Shown: in pieces, positions 1-11,427 of the stretch | Position numbering within the stretch: the stretch's first letter is position 1 | Layout: each line of letters starts with the position of its first letter | Origin: Deinococcus actinosclerus | GTDB taxonomy: Bacteria; Deinococcota; Deinococci; Deinococcales; Deinococcaceae | Length of the DNA: 64,000 nt | Assembly (NCBI RefSeq): GCF_001507665.1 | Contig: NZ_CP013910.1 | Location: forward strand, 1,983,501 to 2,047,500 | Direction of reading: 5' to 3' | Program-made: the position numbers and the translations under genes | Notes under the pieces: model-generated | Database searches by the model: none | Seen by the model: the letters and a program-made list of their open reading frames with translations, nothing else | Told to the model about the DNA's origin: nothing

Positions 1-59
1 CGTTCGTGATGCTCCTCATGGCCTTCGTGGTCGTCCGGGACGTCAGCCGCTTCTTCTGA
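1..59 (+). CDS. C-terminal end of a protein of unknown function (gene starts left of the window)
   Basis: Only the last 18 codons are present, read from base 3 and ending at TGA 57-59. The tail is strongly hydrophobic (Phe-Val-Met-Leu-Leu-Met-Ala-Phe) and then turns to Arg-Asp-Val-Ser-Arg-Phe-Phe, which would fit a final membrane helix or an outer-membrane-type C-terminus ending in Phe. The terminator-like hairpin directly downstream supports a genuine gene end. No family can be named from so little. Confidence 0.5.
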   Translation, partial: FVMLLMAFVVVRDVSRFF

Positions 60-64
60 GTCAG

Positions 65-110
65 GCGGCAGCGGGGCCACCGGGATGTCCTCCGGTGGCC
101 CCGCTGCCGC
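65..110. terminator. Bidirectional hairpin between the first gene and alr
   Basis: A perfect 19-bp inverted repeat (65-83 with 92-110) surrounds an 8-nt loop. It lies between two convergent gene ends. There is no clear U-run on either side, as with most terminator hairpins in this GC-rich window. Confidence 0.7.
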
Positions 111-132
111 AGATCTCGGGTGAGGACAGCCT

Positions 133-1209
133 TCAGGGGGCGACGCGCCGCTCAATGCGGTCGCCCAGCCCGGTCAGGACCTCGTATTCGATGGTGTCCC
201 CCCAGGCGGCGACGTCGGTGACGGTCAGCCCCTGCTGCTGCCAGAGGGTGACGGGATCGCCCACCTGCACGGTCAGGCCGGTGACGTCCACCATGAGCTG
301 ATCCATGCAGATGCGGCCCAGGACGGGGCGGCGCTGGCCCGCGACGAGGACCTGGGCGCGGCCAGTGGCGTTGCGGGGGTACCCGTCGGCGTAACCGATG
401 CCGACCGTGGCGACCTGCGTGTCCCGCTGGGCGCGCCACAGGCCGTTATAGCTGACGGTCTCGCCGGTGTGGGCGGTGTGGAGGTGCGTGACCTGCGCGG
501 TGAGGGTCATGACCGGGCGCAGGGGGAGCACGTCGCGCAGGTGTGTGGGGGCGAAGCCGTAGGAGGCGAGGCCGGGCCGGGCGAGGCGCATGCCGGGCAG
601 CGCCCCGAAGGACAGGATGCCGCCGCCGTTGGAAGCGTGGGCCAGCAGGGGCTCGGGCGTGGCGGGCAGGGCGTCCAGCACGGTCTGGAAGCGGCGCAGC
701 TGTTCGTGCGCAAAGCTCAGGTCGGGTTCGTCGGCGGTGGCGAAGTGGGTGTACGCGCCTTCCAGCAGGCCACGTTCCGCGAGGCGGGTGCCGACCCGGA
801 TGGCCTCCTCGGGGCGGGCGCCCAGGCGGTTCATGCCGGTGTCCACCTTCAGGTGCGCGCGGGCGTGGGCGGGCAGGGCGTCGGCCTCGGCCAGCGAGGC
901 GACGGGCAGCCGGACGCCCAGGTCGGCCAGGACGGGCACCTCGGCGGGGGCAGGGGGTGTGAGGAGCAGCACGGGCCGCCCGGTGTTCAGCGTGGCGACC
1001 TGCGCGGCCTCGCGGGGCGTGGCGACCGCGAGGCCCCACACGTCCGGGTGGCGGGCGGCCAGGGTGACCACCTCGCGCAGCCCGTGCCCGTAGGCGTTGG
1101 CCTTGACGGGCAGCAGCAGCGGCACCCCGGCGCGGCGGGACAGGTGGGTGAGGTTGCCGTGCAGGGCAGCTTCGGAGAGGTGGGCGTGGGCGCGGGCGGC
1201 GAGGGTCAT
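133..1209 (-). CDS. alr: Alanine racemase
   Basis: This 358-residue, PLP-dependent fold-III enzyme should interconvert L- and D-alanine in the cytoplasm and supply D-Ala for peptidoglycan. The PLP-lysine motif VKANAYGHG has its lysine at about residue 36. The SYNGLW segment near 254 provides the opposite catalytic tyrosine, and [10 protein letters not shown] and [11 protein letters not shown] are conserved C-terminal alr motifs. Length is typical (about 360-380). The ATG at 1209 is chosen because a TAGCAT hexamer (1218-1223) lies 8 nt upstream and there is no ribosome-binding site, so the mRNA is probably leaderless. It is monocistronic and faces away from the following gene, sharing only a short divergent promoter region. 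Confidence 0.95.
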   Translation of the reverse strand: MTLAARAHAHLSEAALHGNLTHLSRRAGVPLLLPVKANAYGHGLREVVTLAARHPDVWGLAVATPREAAQVATLNTGRPVLLLTPPAPAEVPVLADLGVRLPVASLAEADALPAHARAHLKVDTGMNRLGARPEEAIRVGTRLAERGLLEGAYTHFATADEPDLSFAHEQLRRFQTVLDALPATPEPLLAHASNGGGILSFGALPGMRLARPGLASYGFAPTHLRDVLPLRPVMTLTAQVTHLHTAHTGETVSYNGLWRAQRDTQVATVGIGYADGYPRNATGRAQVLVAGQRRPVLGRICMDQLMVDVTGLTVQVGDPVTLWQQQGLTVTDVAAWGDTIEYEVLTGLGDRIERRVAP

Positions 1210-1290
1210 CGCCCGCGATGCTACCCCCAGGGACCGCCCGGTGGGGATCAGGTGTCCAGCCGGGACGGGCCTGTATGCTTTTTCTCAGCG

Positions 1291-3252
1291 ATGCCCAGCT
1301 TACCGATGACTGTCCGTGCCGTTCCCGTCCGCCTCGCTGTCCTGAGTGGCCTGCTGCTGCTCGCCGCGCCCGCCGCCGCGCAGACCGGCGGCACCCTGCC
1401 GCTGGTGTCGGTGGGGGACAAGTGGCCGCAGGCGCAGGAGACCTACGTGATCCGCGTGTCCGCGCAGGACGCCGGCAAACCCCTGGGACTGGAGGTCTAC
1501 TCCCCCACCTTCAACCTCGCGGACTACGTGGATGGCCGCCGCGCCGAGGGGTATTTCGGGGATGAGCTGTACGCGAAGAACGAGCCCTTCGAGACGACCT
1601 TCACGCTGTCCGGCCCCGGCGGCACGGTGCTGGAGCGGCGCTTCAGCCTGAACCGCGAGCACACCTGGGACAGCCTGTTCAGCGGCGGCCTGGGTGCCGG
1701 GACGTACACCCTGAAGGTCACCAGCAGGGGCAACGGGAAGAACTCGTTCGCGCTGCGCGTGGCGGACCCCTTCCGGCTGGAGACGAGCGACTTCAGCGTG
1801 AACGCCCGTTCCACCGACGAGAACGCGCTGCTGGCCGCGCGCGTGAACGTCACCGCCGACTGGGTGGGCAGGACTCTGGGCCTGCTGAACTACGACGTGG
1901 ACGGCGCGCAGGAGGCCGAGATCTGGGCGGTGCAGCCCGGCGGGGCGCGCGTGAACCTCACGCCCAGCGAGAACGGCCGCACGGCCACCGACGCGTTCCG
2001 CATCACGCCCGAGCTGGTGGGCGAGTGGCAGCTGTACATCCGGGTGCTCAGGACCACGAAGCAGTACAGCAACGCGATCCGCTTCTCGTTCCGCCTGAAC
2101 GACCAGCCCATCACGGGCAGCGTGGGGGGCTTCGTGGTGCCGGGCGGCGCCAAGATCGCCAACCAGCTGCTGGTGGACGTCGTGGACCCGCAGGGCCGCC
2201 CGATTCCCGGCGCGTCGTACGCGCTGGTCGGGGACGCGGTGGTGCGCCCGGTGCTGCCCGGCGGGTACGTGCCCGTCAGCAGCACCCTGATCCAGGGCAC
2301 GGGCAACATCGTCTCGCCCACCGAGGTGCGCTACCAGCCGGGCTTCACGAAGATCCGCTTCGTGGCCCGCCCGCCACAGGGGCAGCTCCAGGTGGAGGCG
2401 GTGGCGCTGTACGCCGGGCAGCGCATCCCGCTGACGGGCGTGCCGTTCCAGGTGGGCGGGCAGACGCTGAGCACGCCCACGACGGTGCCGCTCGCGCCGG
2501 GCGACTACCCGGTCACCCCGACGGCGGTGCCGGGCAGCACGGTCACGCCGCCCCCGGCAGGCCGCGTGACCGACAGCGGCACCGAGCGCGTGACCATCGA
2601 GTACCGCGTGCTGACGGACGTGACGCTGGTCACCTCGCCGGACATCCTGAACGTCTGCGACGTGACGCAGCTGACGGCGCTGGCGAAGACGGACTTCCCG
2701 TACCGCCTGCCCGGCAAGCTCAGCCTGAACCTGCCGACCGGCTGGACGACCGACTATCCGCTGGAGGCGAACGGCGACTTCAGTCAGGGACTGCCGCTGC
2801 GGCTGAAGGTGCCGGTGCGGGTGTGCCGCAGTGACACCGCCGAGGCGGTGCTCGACCCGGTGGGGCTGCGCACGACCGGGCAGGCGCGGGTACGCAACCC
2901 GGGCGGCGCGAACGTGACCCGTAACGTGCAGGGCGGCGCGCGCGCCAGCCTGTCCAAGGCGGTGGAGGCCGCCCCGCAGGGCCAGGGGTACGTGGTGACG
3001 CTGGTGTTCACGGTGGACAGCACCCTGGAGAACGTGCGGCTGATCGACCCCCTCCCGGCCGCCGGGGCGCAGCCGGCGGTGCGCGGCCCGCTGCAGGTGC
3101 AGGGGCCCAGCCTCGCGAACCTGAACCCGCGCCTGGAGGGCGACGCGATCGTGCTCACGCGGGTGATTCCCGGCACCTACACGCTGTCGTACACGCTGCT
3201 CACGGATCAGCCGGCCGACCGGGTGGTCACGGCCCCGGATCTCGGCTGGTAG
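1291..3252 (+). CDS. Secreted multi-domain beta-rich protein, DUF11-like C-terminus
   Basis: The 653-residue product has a signal peptide (Arg-rich start, hydrophobic [10 protein letters not shown], then Ala-Gln cleavage). Several hundred residues of beta-strand-like sequence follow, with repeated Ig-like phrases ([33 protein letters not shown]). The last ~110 residues ([12 protein letters not shown]... to [11 protein letters not shown]) resemble a DUF11-type surface repeat. It is most likely an envelope or surface adhesin-like protein; no catalytic motif is visible. ATG 1291 follows a TATGCT hexamer (1274-1279); ATG 1306, five codons in, is an alternative. The frame stays open far upstream, but that part is antisense to alr and is not taken as coding. 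Confidence 0.75.
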   Translation: MPSLPMTVRAVPVRLAVLSGLLLLAAPAAAQTGGTLPLVSVGDKWPQAQETYVIRVSAQDAGKPLGLEVYSPTFNLADYVDGRRAEGYFGDELYAKNEPFETTFTLSGPGGTVLERRFSLNREHTWDSLFSGGLGAGTYTLKVTSRGNGKNSFALRVADPFRLETSDFSVNARSTDENALLAARVNVTADWVGRTLGLLNYDVDGAQEAEIWAVQPGGARVNLTPSENGRTATDAFRITPELVGEWQLYIRVLRTTKQYSNAIRFSFRLNDQPITGSVGGFVVPGGAKIANQLLVDVVDPQGRPIPGASYALVGDAVVRPVLPGGYVPVSSTLIQGTGNIVSPTEVRYQPGFTKIRFVARPPQGQLQVEAVALYAGQRIPLTGVPFQVGGQTLSTPTTVPLAPGDYPVTPTAVPGSTVTPPPAGRVTDSGTERVTIEYRVLTDVTLVTSPDILNVCDVTQLTALAKTDFPYRLPGKLSLNLPTGWTTDYPLEANGDFSQGLPLRLKVPVRVCRSDTAEAVLDPVGLRTTGQARVRNPGGANVTRNVQGGARASLSKAVEAAPQGQGYVVTLVFTVDSTLENVRLIDPLPAAGAQPAVRGPLQVQGPSLANLNPRLEGDAIVLTRVIPGTYTLSYTLLTDQPADRVVTAPDLGW

Positions 3253-3344
3253 GCCGCCGCGGGGCGCGGGCTAGCGCGCGGGGGTGAACGGCCCGTGAGT
3301 CAGGTGTTCACCCTTCCCGGGGGCTTCTCAGGTACACTCCTCTC

Positions 3345-3761
3345 ATGAAGCGATTTGCGCTGTGCCTGCCGCTGCTGCTGGCGGCCTGTGGGTTCTCACC
3401 GGCGGTGCCGCCGTCGGTGGGCGACCTGCTGAGTGCCCCGACGGCGCTGAACGTGGGCGGGCAGGTCGTGACGCTGGACTCGGCGTCCGCCAGTGGCGCG
3501 GGCGGCTTCGGCGTGAAGGTGCGCCTGAACTCACGGGACGCCCTGCCGGCCCTGCGGCTGGACGGGGTGTTCGTGGTGAGCGGCACGGACCTGTGGAAGT
3601 CCCCGCTGCGCGCATCGGGCGCGCAGGGCAGTGCGTTCGGCCGGTCCGGTGCGGGCGTGCAGCCGGGCGAGACCGTGCAGGTCGTGGTGCGCCTGCGGGA
3701 CGCGCAGGGCCGCCCCCTGTGGCTGCGCGACGGCGAGACCCGCGTGGGCACCGCCCCCTGA
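3345..3761 (+). CDS. Small lipoprotein of unknown function
   Basis: The 138-residue product starts MKRFALCLPLLLAACG, a classic lipoprotein signal with lipobox LAAC and the acylated cysteine at residue 15. The mature part is beta-rich and about 120 residues long, with no recognised domain. A TACACT hexamer (3333-3338) lies 6 nt before the ATG and there is no Shine-Dalgarno sequence, so this is a leaderless gene with its own promoter. A strong bidirectional hairpin follows. It lies 92 nt from the secreted protein upstream and may work with it at the cell surface, but nothing in the sequence proves that. Confidence 0.8.
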   Translation: MKRFALCLPLLLAACGFSPAVPPSVGDLLSAPTALNVGGQVVTLDSASASGAGGFGVKVRLNSRDALPALRLDGVFVVSGTDLWKSPLRASGAQGSAFGRSGAGVQPGETVQVVVRLRDAQGRPLWLRDGETRVGTAP

Positions 3762-3774
3762 CCAGGAAGCAGTG

Positions 3775-3807
3775 AGCGCGGCCCGGACAGCTCATCCGGG
3801 CCGCGCT
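3775..3807. terminator. Bidirectional hairpin after the lipoprotein gene
   Basis: A perfect 13-bp inverted repeat (3775-3787 with 3795-3807) with a 7-nt loop lies between the convergent ends of the lipoprotein gene and the ABC ATPase gene. Confidence 0.75.
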
Positions 3808-3818
3808 TCCTTGTGTGG

Positions 3819-4525
3819 TCAGCCGGGCGTGACCACGCCGTCACGCACGCTGAGGTGATGGTCGGCCTGCGCGGCGATGTCGCGGTCGTGGGTGATCAGC
3901 ACGACCGTACGGCCTGCGTCGGCCGCGCCGCGCAGCAGCGCCAGGATGCGTTCGCCGGTGCGGGTGTCGAGGTTCCCGGTGGGTTCGTCGGCCAGCAGCA
4001 CGCCCGGATTTCCGGCCAGTGCGCGGGCGATGGCGACGCGCTGCGCCTCCCCGCCGGACAGCTGGCTGGGCAGGTGGTCGGCGCGGCGCTCCAGGCCGAC
4101 GAGGGCCAGCAGTTCGCGGGCGCGGGCCTGCCGCTCGCGGGGGGCAGGCCCGCCAGGGTCAGGGGGAATTCGACGTTCTCCTGCGCGTTGAGGATGCTCA
4201 CGAGGTTGTGGTTCTGGAACACGAAACCGTAGTGCCGCAGCCTGAGGTCGGCGCGGCTGGTCTCACTCAGGGCGGTGAGGTCGGTGTCGCCGACCTGCAC
4301 GTGGCCGGTGGTGGGCGTGTCGAAGCCCGCCAGGAGGTTCAGCAGGGTGCTCTTGCCGCTGCCCGAGGGCCCGACGACGGCAGTCAGGCCGGGCGGGAAG
4401 GCGTGCGTGAAGGGCGCCAGCGCCTGCACCTGTCCGTCCCCGCTGGGGTACACGCGCGACAGGTTGTGAACACTGAGGGTGGGCGTAATGGCCGCAGTGC
4501 TGGCTGGCGTGGTCATGGCGGTCAT
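3819..4525 (-). pseudogene. ABC transporter ATP-binding protein (MacB/LolD type), frameshifted
   Basis: The N-terminal frame carries Walker [10 protein letters not shown] (residues 52-60) and the Q-loop segment FVFQNHNLV, and reads well to LTLAGLPP. The sequence then shifts frame at a run of six C (complement of 4139-4144). The other frame continues with the signature [15 protein letters not shown], Walker [12 protein letters not shown], the H-loop LITHD and a normal end. One extra C would give an ordinary 235-residue exporter ATPase. The permease gene lies just upstream with a 1-nt gap. The shift could be a sequencing error in the homopolymer, a real mutation, or -1 slippage on CCC CCC; the sequence alone cannot decide. 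Everything after the shift is conserved, which argues for a recent event or an error. Confidence 0.85.
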
Positions 4526-4526
4526 G

Positions 4527-5687
4527 TCAGACCCTCCCGAGGGCGCCCACGATGCTCAGGCGGCTGGCGTTCCGGGCGGGCAGCAGGCCCGAGAGCAGCC
4601 CCAGCAGGAAGCTGATGCCCAGTGCCAGAAGCGTCAGGCGGGGCGTGAGGGCCGCCGCGTCGATCCCGGCGAGCTGCTGCGTGTACAGGTTCACGATCAC
4701 GATGCCCACGAGGCCCAGCAGGACGCCGCCCACGCCACCCACCAGCGAGAGCAGCAGCGACTCGGTCAGGACGAGCGCGCGCACGAACGCGGGCCGCGCC
4801 CCGATGGCGCGCAGCGTGGCGAACTCGCGGGTGCGTTCGAAGACGCCCATCATGACGGTGTTCGCGACGGCCAGCCCACCCACGATCAGCGCGATCAGGG
4901 AGATCCCGAAGCGCACGGCGTCGCTGATGCGCAGCGCCCGCTCGATGAAGCTCAGGAAGTCCGACTGCGTGGCGGCCTCCAGGTTCAGGCGGTCACTGAT
5001 GCTCGTGGCGACCGCGCGGGCCTGCCGGGGATCGTTCAGTTTCACGGCGACCAGGGACACGCGGCCCTCGGCGCCCTCGCTGCGTTGAAGGGGCGTCAAC
5101 GGCATGAAGATGAAGTTGTCCACCAGCCCGGACTGCGGCGCCAGGACGCCCACGACCTTCACGCTGGCGCGGCGGTTGAGGTTCAGGGTGCTGCCCAGGC
5201 CCAGGCGCAGGTTCTGCGCGGCCTTGGCGCCCACGACGGCCGCACCGGTCTGCTCGTCGGCGGGCAGCAGCAGGCGGCCCTGGGCGAGCGCCGTGTTCGG
5301 GAAGACCGCGCCGATCCCGCCGCTGGCGGGCAGGCCGTACAGCACGACGCTCTGGGTGGGGTCCAGGCCGCCCCGCACGGCCATCACGACCGGCGTGACG
5401 GTCTGGAGGCCCAGTTCCGGCGCGAGCGCCTGGAGCTGCTTGACCGTGTCCTGCGGGAGGTTCGGGTGCAGCGCCAGGCCCTGCGAGAGCGGCGTGAGGC
5501 TCACCTGGATGTCCGGGCCGATGCCGCCCAGTTCGCTGGTGAATACCTTGCGGATGCCCTCGCCCAGGGACAGGAAGATCACCATGCTGGCGACCGCCAC
5601 GGTGATGCCCAGCGCGGTCAGGAAGGTGCGTACCCGGCGGCGGGTCAGGCCGCGCCACGCGAGTCGCCACAGGTCACTGGCTTTCAT
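4527..5687 (-). CDS. ABC transporter permease, FtsX/MacB family
   Basis: The 386-residue membrane protein starts [28 protein letters not shown], typical of MacB/FtsX permeases: one N-terminal helix, a large periplasmic domain (roughly residues 45-250) and three C-terminal helices. The cytoplasmic stretch [19 protein letters not shown] is the conserved coupling motif. The ATG at 5687 is preferred over upstream starts because a TAGCCT hexamer (5695-5700) ends 7 nt before it, indicating a leaderless transcript. It is the first gene of a two-gene operon with the ATPase. The pair probably exports a lipoprotein, peptide or drug; the substrate is unknown. If the ATPase frameshift is real, the system would be inactive. 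Confidence 0.88.
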   Translation of the reverse strand: MKASDLWRLAWRGLTRRRVRTFLTALGITVAVASMVIFLSLGEGIRKVFTSELGGIGPDIQVSLTPLSQGLALHPNLPQDTVKQLQALAPELGLQTVTPVVMAVRGGLDPTQSVVLYGLPASGGIGAVFPNTALAQGRLLLPADEQTGAAVVGAKAAQNLRLGLGSTLNLNRRASVKVVGVLAPQSGLVDNFIFMPLTPLQRSEGAEGRVSLVAVKLNDPRQARAVATSISDRLNLEAATQSDFLSFIERALRISDAVRFGISLIALIVGGLAVANTVMMGVFERTREFATLRAIGARPAFVRALVLTESLLLSLVGGVGGVLLGLVGIVIVNLYTQQLAGIDAAALTPRLTLLALGISFLLGLLSGLLPARNASRLSIVGALGRV

Positions 5688-5805
5688 GAGGTTCAGGCTA
5701 CCCGCCTGTACCCGGGACAGGTGGCATGCCCGCGTACAGAGCCCGCCGTGGACTCCATGAAACACCCAGCGGGTCCTCACGGGTGGCCGCTAGGGTCGGG
5801 GCACG

Positions 5806-7071
<1,266 letters not shown>

Positions 7072-7074
<3 letters not shown>

Positions 7075-7094
7075 TCAGTCCGCCGGTCTGATCA
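7072..7094. terminator. Small hairpin formed by the two convergent stop codons
   Basis: Arms TGATCAG (7072-7078) and CTGATCA (7088-7094) are reverse complements, and each begins with the stop codon of one of the two convergent genes. It is weak (7 bp) but is the only candidate terminator in the 17-nt gap. Confidence 0.4.
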
Positions 7095-7979
7095 TTCGGC
7101 TGGCGGGTGGCGTTCGGTATCGCTGGGCCCCACGCTCAGGAGCAGCGCCGCGCCGATCACCAGGGCAGCACCCAGCAGGGCCAGCGCGGAGAGGCGCTCG
7201 CCGAACAGCAGGGCGGCCAGTGAGGCGGCCACGACGGGCTCCAGGCTGGCGATCACGCTGGCGCGCGTGGCAGGCAGGCGCTTGAGGCCCCAGGAGTACG
7301 CGAGGTACGCGAGGTAGGTGCTGAACACGGCGATCGCGCCCAGGCTGCCCCACGCGCCGGGGGTCTTCTCCGTGAAGGTCACGAAGGGCAGCAGGACCAC
7401 GGCCCCCACCGGCAGGGCCACCGCGAGCAGTGCGGGCGGCTCGTAGCGGGTGAAGAACGCCTTGCCATACAGGTAGTACAGGCTGTACGTGAACCCGGCG
7501 GTCAGGCCCCAGGCGAGCGCGGCGGGCGTGACGGTCACGCCCTGCCCGCCGCCCAGGCTGATCAGGGCGATGCCGCCCAGCGTGCCCGCCACGGCCAGGA
7601 GTTCACGGCCGCCCAGGCGTTCGCGCAGGAACGCCCAGCCCATCACGGCCACGAAGGCGGGCGCGGTGTACAGCAGCACGCTGGCGAGGCTGGCCCCACC
7701 CGCGCGCACCGCCAGCTGGTACGAGCCGTAGAAGATGCTCACGCCGGCCACGCCGAACGCGGCAGTGATCAGCAGGTCACGCCCACGCGGGAGGCGGGCG
7801 CGGATCACGGCGGCGTGAGCGGCGTACAGCGTCCCGGCCAGCGCGGCGCGCCAGAACGCGACCTCCAGCGGGTCCAGACCGGCGGCCTGCGCCTGCTTGC
7901 CCAGGATGCCCAGCAGGCCCCACAGGACGGCGGCGGCCAGGATCAGCAGCGGGGCGGGCAGGGCCGGGCGGGCCGTCAC
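7092..7979 (-). CDS. EamA/DMT family transporter (RhaT/YdcZ-like permease)
   Basis: The 295-residue hydrophobic protein has about ten transmembrane helices in two EamA repeats. Typical phrases are [17 protein letters not shown] in helix 1, [25 protein letters not shown] at the end of the first repeat, and [41 protein letters not shown] in the second. It should export or import small metabolites; the substrate cannot be read from sequence. It begins with GTG at 7979, overlapping the stop of the upstream DOMON-like gene by four bases (GTGA), so the two genes are translationally coupled. Confidence 0.9.
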   Translation of the reverse strand: MTARPALPAPLLILAAAVLWGLLGILGKQAQAAGLDPLEVAFWRAALAGTLYAAHAAVIRARLPRGRDLLITAAFGVAGVSIFYGSYQLAVRAGGASLASVLLYTAPAFVAVMGWAFLRERLGGRELLAVAGTLGGIALISLGGGQGVTVTPAALAWGLTAGFTYSLYYLYGKAFFTRYEPPALLAVALPVGAVVLLPFVTFTEKTPGAWGSLGAIAVFSTYLAYLAYSWGLKRLPATRASVIASLEPVVAASLAALLFGERLSALALLGAALVIGAALLLSVGPSDTERHPPAE

Positions 7980-8722
7980 GGCCTCACGCGCGCATTCAGT
8001 CGCCGCCAGACGGCGACGGTGGCGATCACGGTGATCAGCAGGCCCACGCCGCCCAGCGCGAGCAGCCCGATTCCCACGAGGTCACGGGTCTCCCCCACCG
8101 GGGCCAGGGTGCCGCGCGTGTACGCCTGGGTATCCCCGGGCGCGGCCATCACGTCCACCGGGACCGGCGCGTCGGCGCGGCCCGCCTGAAGGGCCGTGGA
8201 GCCCGGTGTGGTCGTGGGGCGCAGCACGCCGTCGCGCGTCAGCGGGGAGTACACGCTGTTCGTCACCCAGTAGCCGTAGCGGCCCTCGGGCACGGCGGTC
8301 TGCACGATCAGGTTCGTGCCGGACACCTGCACGGTCGGCGTGGCCAGCGGGCGTTCCCGGCCCTGGGCGTCCACCTCGGTCAAGGTGCTGCCGCCCGGCG
8401 AGACGCGCAGGTGGTACTGCCAGCCGCCGCCACTGGTGCGCAGGCCCAGGTCACCCAGGGTCGCCTGACCACCCAGCGCGCCCTTCACGAAGATGTCGGT
8501 CACGCCGGCGCTGAAGCCGCCCGGGGCGTTCCAGGGGTTGCCCAGCTGGCCGTACGTGACCGTGAACTGCATCCCTTGCGGGGTGCCCTTGGTGCTCAGG
8601 GCGCGCAGGTCGAGCATCTCGGCCGTGAAGGGGGGGCGGGTGGGCAACACGTACCCGCCGTCGCCACGGGCGTCTCCGGCCGGGTCGGTGAGTTGAGCTT
8701 GGGAGGCGAGCAGGGCCAGCAC
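7976..8722 (-). CDS. Secreted, membrane-anchored protein with glucodextranase C-terminal (DOMON-like) domain
   Basis: The protein starts with a short signal peptide (LALLASQAQ). It continues with [22 protein letters not shown], the hallmark opening of the DOMON-like C-terminal domain of glucodextranase, and the rest of the domain (to about residue 165). A C-terminal transmembrane helix ([25 protein letters not shown]) is followed by a basic tail, so it should be anchored and face outward. GTG 8722 is chosen because TATACT (8730-8735) lies 7 nt upstream; the ATG at 8749 would place that promoter inside the gene. Product 248 residues. Such domains bind carbohydrates or haem in other proteins; no catalytic domain is present. 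Coupled to the EamA transporter. Confidence 0.75.
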   Translation of the reverse strand: MLALLASQAQLTDPAGDARGDGGYVLPTRPPFTAEMLDLRALSTKGTPQGMQFTVTYGQLGNPWNAPGGFSAGVTDIFVKGALGGQATLGDLGLRTSGGGWQYHLRVSPGGSTLTEVDAQGRERPLATPTVQVSGTNLIVQTAVPEGRYGYWVTNSVYSPLTRDGVLRPTTTPGSTALQAGRADAPVPVDVMAAPGDTQAYTRGTLAPVGETRDLVGIGLLALGGVGLLITVIATVAVWRRLNARVRP

Positions 8723-8765
8723 GCCCGGCAGTATAGAGGCGGGGCTCACCGCGCGGCGCCCGCCC

Positions 8766-9857
8766 TCACAGCCGCACGAGGTCGTCGCGGTGCACGGCTT
8801 CCGGGCCGTAGGTGTAGCCCAGCAGGCCCTCGGTGGCGCTGGAGTGCTGCCCGGCGAGTTTCAGCAGGTCCGCCGAGGCGTAGCGGGTCAGGCCGCGCGC
8901 GAGTTCGGTGCCGTCGGGGCCCAGCAGGCGGATGGTGTGGCCGCGCCCGAAGCGGCCCTGCACCCCGGTGATCCCGGCGGGCAGCAGGCTCGCGCCGCGC
9001 TCGGACACGGCGCGGGCGGCCCCGGCGTCCAGGGTGACGCTCCCGGCGGCGATCTCCGCGAGGATCCAGCGCTTCCTGGCCTCCAGGCGGGACCCGGCGG
9101 CCAGGAAGCGCGTGCCGACGCTCTCGCCGGCCAGCAGCCGGGTCAGGACGTCGCGGGCGTCGCCGGGCGCGACCACCACCGGGGTGCCCGCGCGGGTGGC
9201 GATCTCGGCCGCCTGGATCTTGGTGTGCATACCGCCGGTGCCCCGGTGCGACCCCGCACCGCCGGCGCGCGCCCAGACGTCGGGGGTCACGCGCTCCACG
9301 ACGGGAATCAGGGTGGCGCCTGCGTCCCGGCGCGGGTCGGCGGTGTACAGGCCGGGCGCGTCGGTCAGGATGACCAGCAGGTCCGCCTCCACGAGGTTCG
9401 CCACGAACGCCGAGAGGGTGTCGTTGTCGCCGACCTTGAGCTGTTCGAGCGCCACGGCGTCGTTCTCGTTGATGACCGGCATCACGCCGCGCGCCAGGCA
9501 GGTGTCCAGGGTGGTGCGGGCGTTCAGGTAGCGCGTGCGGTCCCGGAAGTCGTCGGCGGTGAGCAGCACCTGCGCCACGGGCAGGCCGTACAGGTCGGCC
9601 AGCTGCGCGTACGTGTGCATCAGGCGGCCCTGCCCCACGGCGGCCAGCAGCTGCTTTTCCGCCAGCGTGCGGTCGCGCGGCGGGAAGCCCAGCGCCTCCC
9701 AGCCGGCCAGGACCGCGCCGCTCGTGACGAGCACGACCTCGTGCCCGGCCTCGCGGGCGGCGGCCAGGGTGCGGATCAGGTCCACCATGCGGGGGCGGTG
9801 CAGGCGGTCCGTGCCTGCCGTGAGGACGCTGGTGCCGAGTTTCAGAACGACGCGCAT
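8766..9857 (-). CDS. proB: Glutamate 5-kinase
   Basis: The 363-residue, two-domain enzyme phosphorylates L-glutamate in the first step of proline synthesis. The amino-acid-kinase domain (residues 1 to ~250) starts [10 protein letters not shown] and shows [27 protein letters not shown] and [12 protein letters not shown] domain (about 275-355) follows, starting around [16 protein letters not shown]. The length matches E. coli ProB (367). The ATG at 9857 lies 9 nt from TATGCT (9867-9872), so it is leaderless. No proA neighbour is present in the window. It is encoded 43 nt upstream of the DOMON-like gene, which has its own -10 box. Confidence 0.95.
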   Translation of the reverse strand: MRVVLKLGTSVLTAGTDRLHRPRMVDLIRTLAAAREAGHEVVLVTSGAVLAGWEALGFPPRDRTLAEKQLLAAVGQGRLMHTYAQLADLYGLPVAQVLLTADDFRDRTRYLNARTTLDTCLARGVMPVINENDAVALEQLKVGDNDTLSAFVANLVEADLLVILTDAPGLYTADPRRDAGATLIPVVERVTPDVWARAGGAGSHRGTGGMHTKIQAAEIATRAGTPVVVAPGDARDVLTRLLAGESVGTRFLAAGSRLEARKRWILAEIAAGSVTLDAGAARAVSERGASLLPAGITGVQGRFGRGHTIRLLGPDGTELARGLTRYASADLLKLAGQHSSATEGLLGYTYGPEAVHRDDLVRL

Positions 9858-9984
9858 ACCGCCGCCAGCATACGGGCGCGTCCAGGCGGGGCGGGTCGCC
9901 CTGTGCAGCCGGGGGCCGAGCGTCCCCCCTCCTCCCCGGCGGGTGCAGCGCGCCGCGCCGGGAGGATCAGGCACACTGGGGCGC

Positions 9985-10644
9985 GTGCGTCCTCACGCCT
10001 TGGCCCTCCTGCCTGTCCTGCTGGCCCTGCCGGGTACCGCAGCCGCCCAGCCGGGCGCGCTCAGCCCGGCGCGGGGCGCGCAGCTCTTTGTCCAGAGCTT
10101 CCAGTCGCTGCCGGGCGAGACGTCCCTGCTGGCCCTGGCGCGGCGGGAGCGGCTCGACTGGACGGCCACGCAGAACCTGTTCGCCACGCAGGTCACCGAC
10201 GAGGAGCACAGCTTCCTCGACTGGCGCGGCAGCAGCGTGGAGGCCGGGGGCCGCACCTTCACGACCCTGCGGGCCGCCACCTACCCCCAGGGGAACCGGG
10301 CGCTGCTGGTGCTGAACCGCGAGTGGTGCCGCGCCGGGTCGTGTCAGCAGCGCACGGCCTTCGGCTGGGTGGACGCCCGGGGGCTGAGGCCCGTGCCGGA
10401 GGCGGACGTCATCCAGCTGATCCGCGACGCGGATTTCCTGGTGGGCCCGCCGCCCGCCTGCCTGCGCGGGGTGAGTCTGGGCGTGCAGTACCTGCCGTCG
10501 CGTCAGCGCGCGGGCCTGACCATCCTGCCCGTCGTGCCCGACCCCGTCCGGCGGACCTGCGAGGCGGCGGGCGCGAACCTGACGGCGGCGCTCCGGGCCC
10601 TGCAGCTCAACTGGGTGCCGGGCGCCGGAAAGTTCCGCTGGTGA
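9985..10644 (+). CDS. Secreted protein of unknown function
   Basis: The product of about 219 residues has a signal peptide (VRPHALALLPVLLALPGTAAAQPG). The mature part has four conserved-looking cysteines (EWCRAGSCQQRT, PPACLRG, RRTCEAAG), which could form two disulfides in the periplasm. No domain was recognised. GTG 9985 is the best start: it puts the signal peptide at the N-terminus, although the upstream hexamer CACACT is a poorer -10 than its neighbours. The ORF is open further upstream, but that segment is antisense to proB. A strong terminator hairpin follows. Confidence 0.7.
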   Translation: MRPHALALLPVLLALPGTAAAQPGALSPARGAQLFVQSFQSLPGETSLLALARRERLDWTATQNLFATQVTDEEHSFLDWRGSSVEAGGRTFTTLRAATYPQGNRALLVLNREWCRAGSCQQRTAFGWVDARGLRPVPEADVIQLIRDADFLVGPPPACLRGVSLGVQYLPSRQRAGLTILPVVPDPVRRTCEAAGANLTAALRALQLNWVPGAGKFRW

Positions 10645-10680
10645 CCCCCGGGGGTCTGCGCCGGCATGCCAGACAGGCGA

Positions 10681-10712
10681 ACCTCCGGGCGCCGCTGCAG
10701 GTGCCCGGAGGT
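10681..10712. terminator. Bidirectional hairpin
   Basis: 13-bp arms (10681-10693 with 10700-10712, one G-U pair) flank a 6-nt loop between the convergent secreted-protein and TetR genes. Confidence 0.75.
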
Positions 10713-10728
10713 CACGGGAGGGGCGGGT

Positions 10729-11391
10729 TCAGACCGCGTTGGCGCGGGCGTCCTGAGCGGCCAGCTGCTCGACGATGCCGCGCAGCGCGAGTTCGAACTC
10801 GGCGCGGTACTCGCCGGGCAGCTCGGCCCGGGGCTGTCCGGTCCTGGGGTCCAGGCCCGGCAGGCTCTCGCGGAACTGCTGCCAGCCGATGGCCAGGGCG
10901 TACAGGTGACGCAGCAGGCGCAGCGTGACCGGCGCGCTGTAGGGCATGTGCTGCACGAGGCGGTGCAGCTGGCTGTCGAGTTCACGGCGGAATTCCAGGC
11001 CCAGTTCAGGGCGCACGTTGCGTTCCAGCACCGTGCCCAGCAGCACGAGCAGGCGGCGCAGCGGCGTGAGGCTGTCGGCCGAGTCGAGCAGCACGTCGGT
11101 GACCTGCTGCGGCGTGCGGGGCTGGCGCTCGATCAGCAGGTCGCTGGTGCGGGTGATCCACTGCCCGAGGTGTTCGCTGAGCAGCGCCAGGAACAGTTCT
11201 TCTTTCGTGTCGAAGTACAGGTACAGCGTGCCCTTGGCGAGTTTGGCCTCGCGGGCGACCTGATTCATGCTGAGTTCGGCGTAGGTGGTGGTCGTCCACA
11301 GGCGCTCGGCGGCACGCAGGATGTCGTCGCGGCGCTGGTTCTTTTCTTCGGCGCTGCGGGCGCGGGCGGGTCGGACGGATTCGGAAGGCAT
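10729..11391 (-). CDS. TetR/AcrR family transcriptional regulator
   Basis: The 220-residue repressor has an N-terminal helix-turn-helix (about residues 18-65: RRDDILRAAERLW ... YAELSMNQVAREAKLAKGTLYLYFDTKEELFLALL), the diagnostic TetR signature. The variable, helical C-terminal ligand-binding domain gives no hint of the ligand. ATG 11391 is preferred because TATGGT (11400-11405) lies 8 nt upstream; an ATG 15 codons earlier would include the promoter. A palindrome at 11428-11441 just upstream is a candidate operator, implying autoregulation. The nearest possible targets are itself and divergent folD. It ends next to a strong bidirectional terminator. Confidence 0.9.
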   Translation of the reverse strand: MPSESVRPARARSAEEKNQRRDDILRAAERLWTTTTYAELSMNQVAREAKLAKGTLYLYFDTKEELFLALLSEHLGQWITRTSDLLIERQPRTPQQVTDVLLDSADSLTPLRRLLVLLGTVLERNVRPELGLEFRRELDSQLHRLVQHMPYSAPVTLRLLRHLYALAIGWQQFRESLPGLDPRTGQPRAELPGEYRAEFELALRGIVEQLAAQDARANAV

Positions 11392-11427
11392 CAGGCTAGA
11401 CCATAGCTTTGTGAGTTTTCTGACGCT

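Noticed and set aside
8723..8749. ATG 8749 as start of the DOMON-like gene
   Set aside because: The TATACT -10 box would fall inside the coding sequence; GTG 8722 has the 7-nt spacing seen at other leaderless genes.
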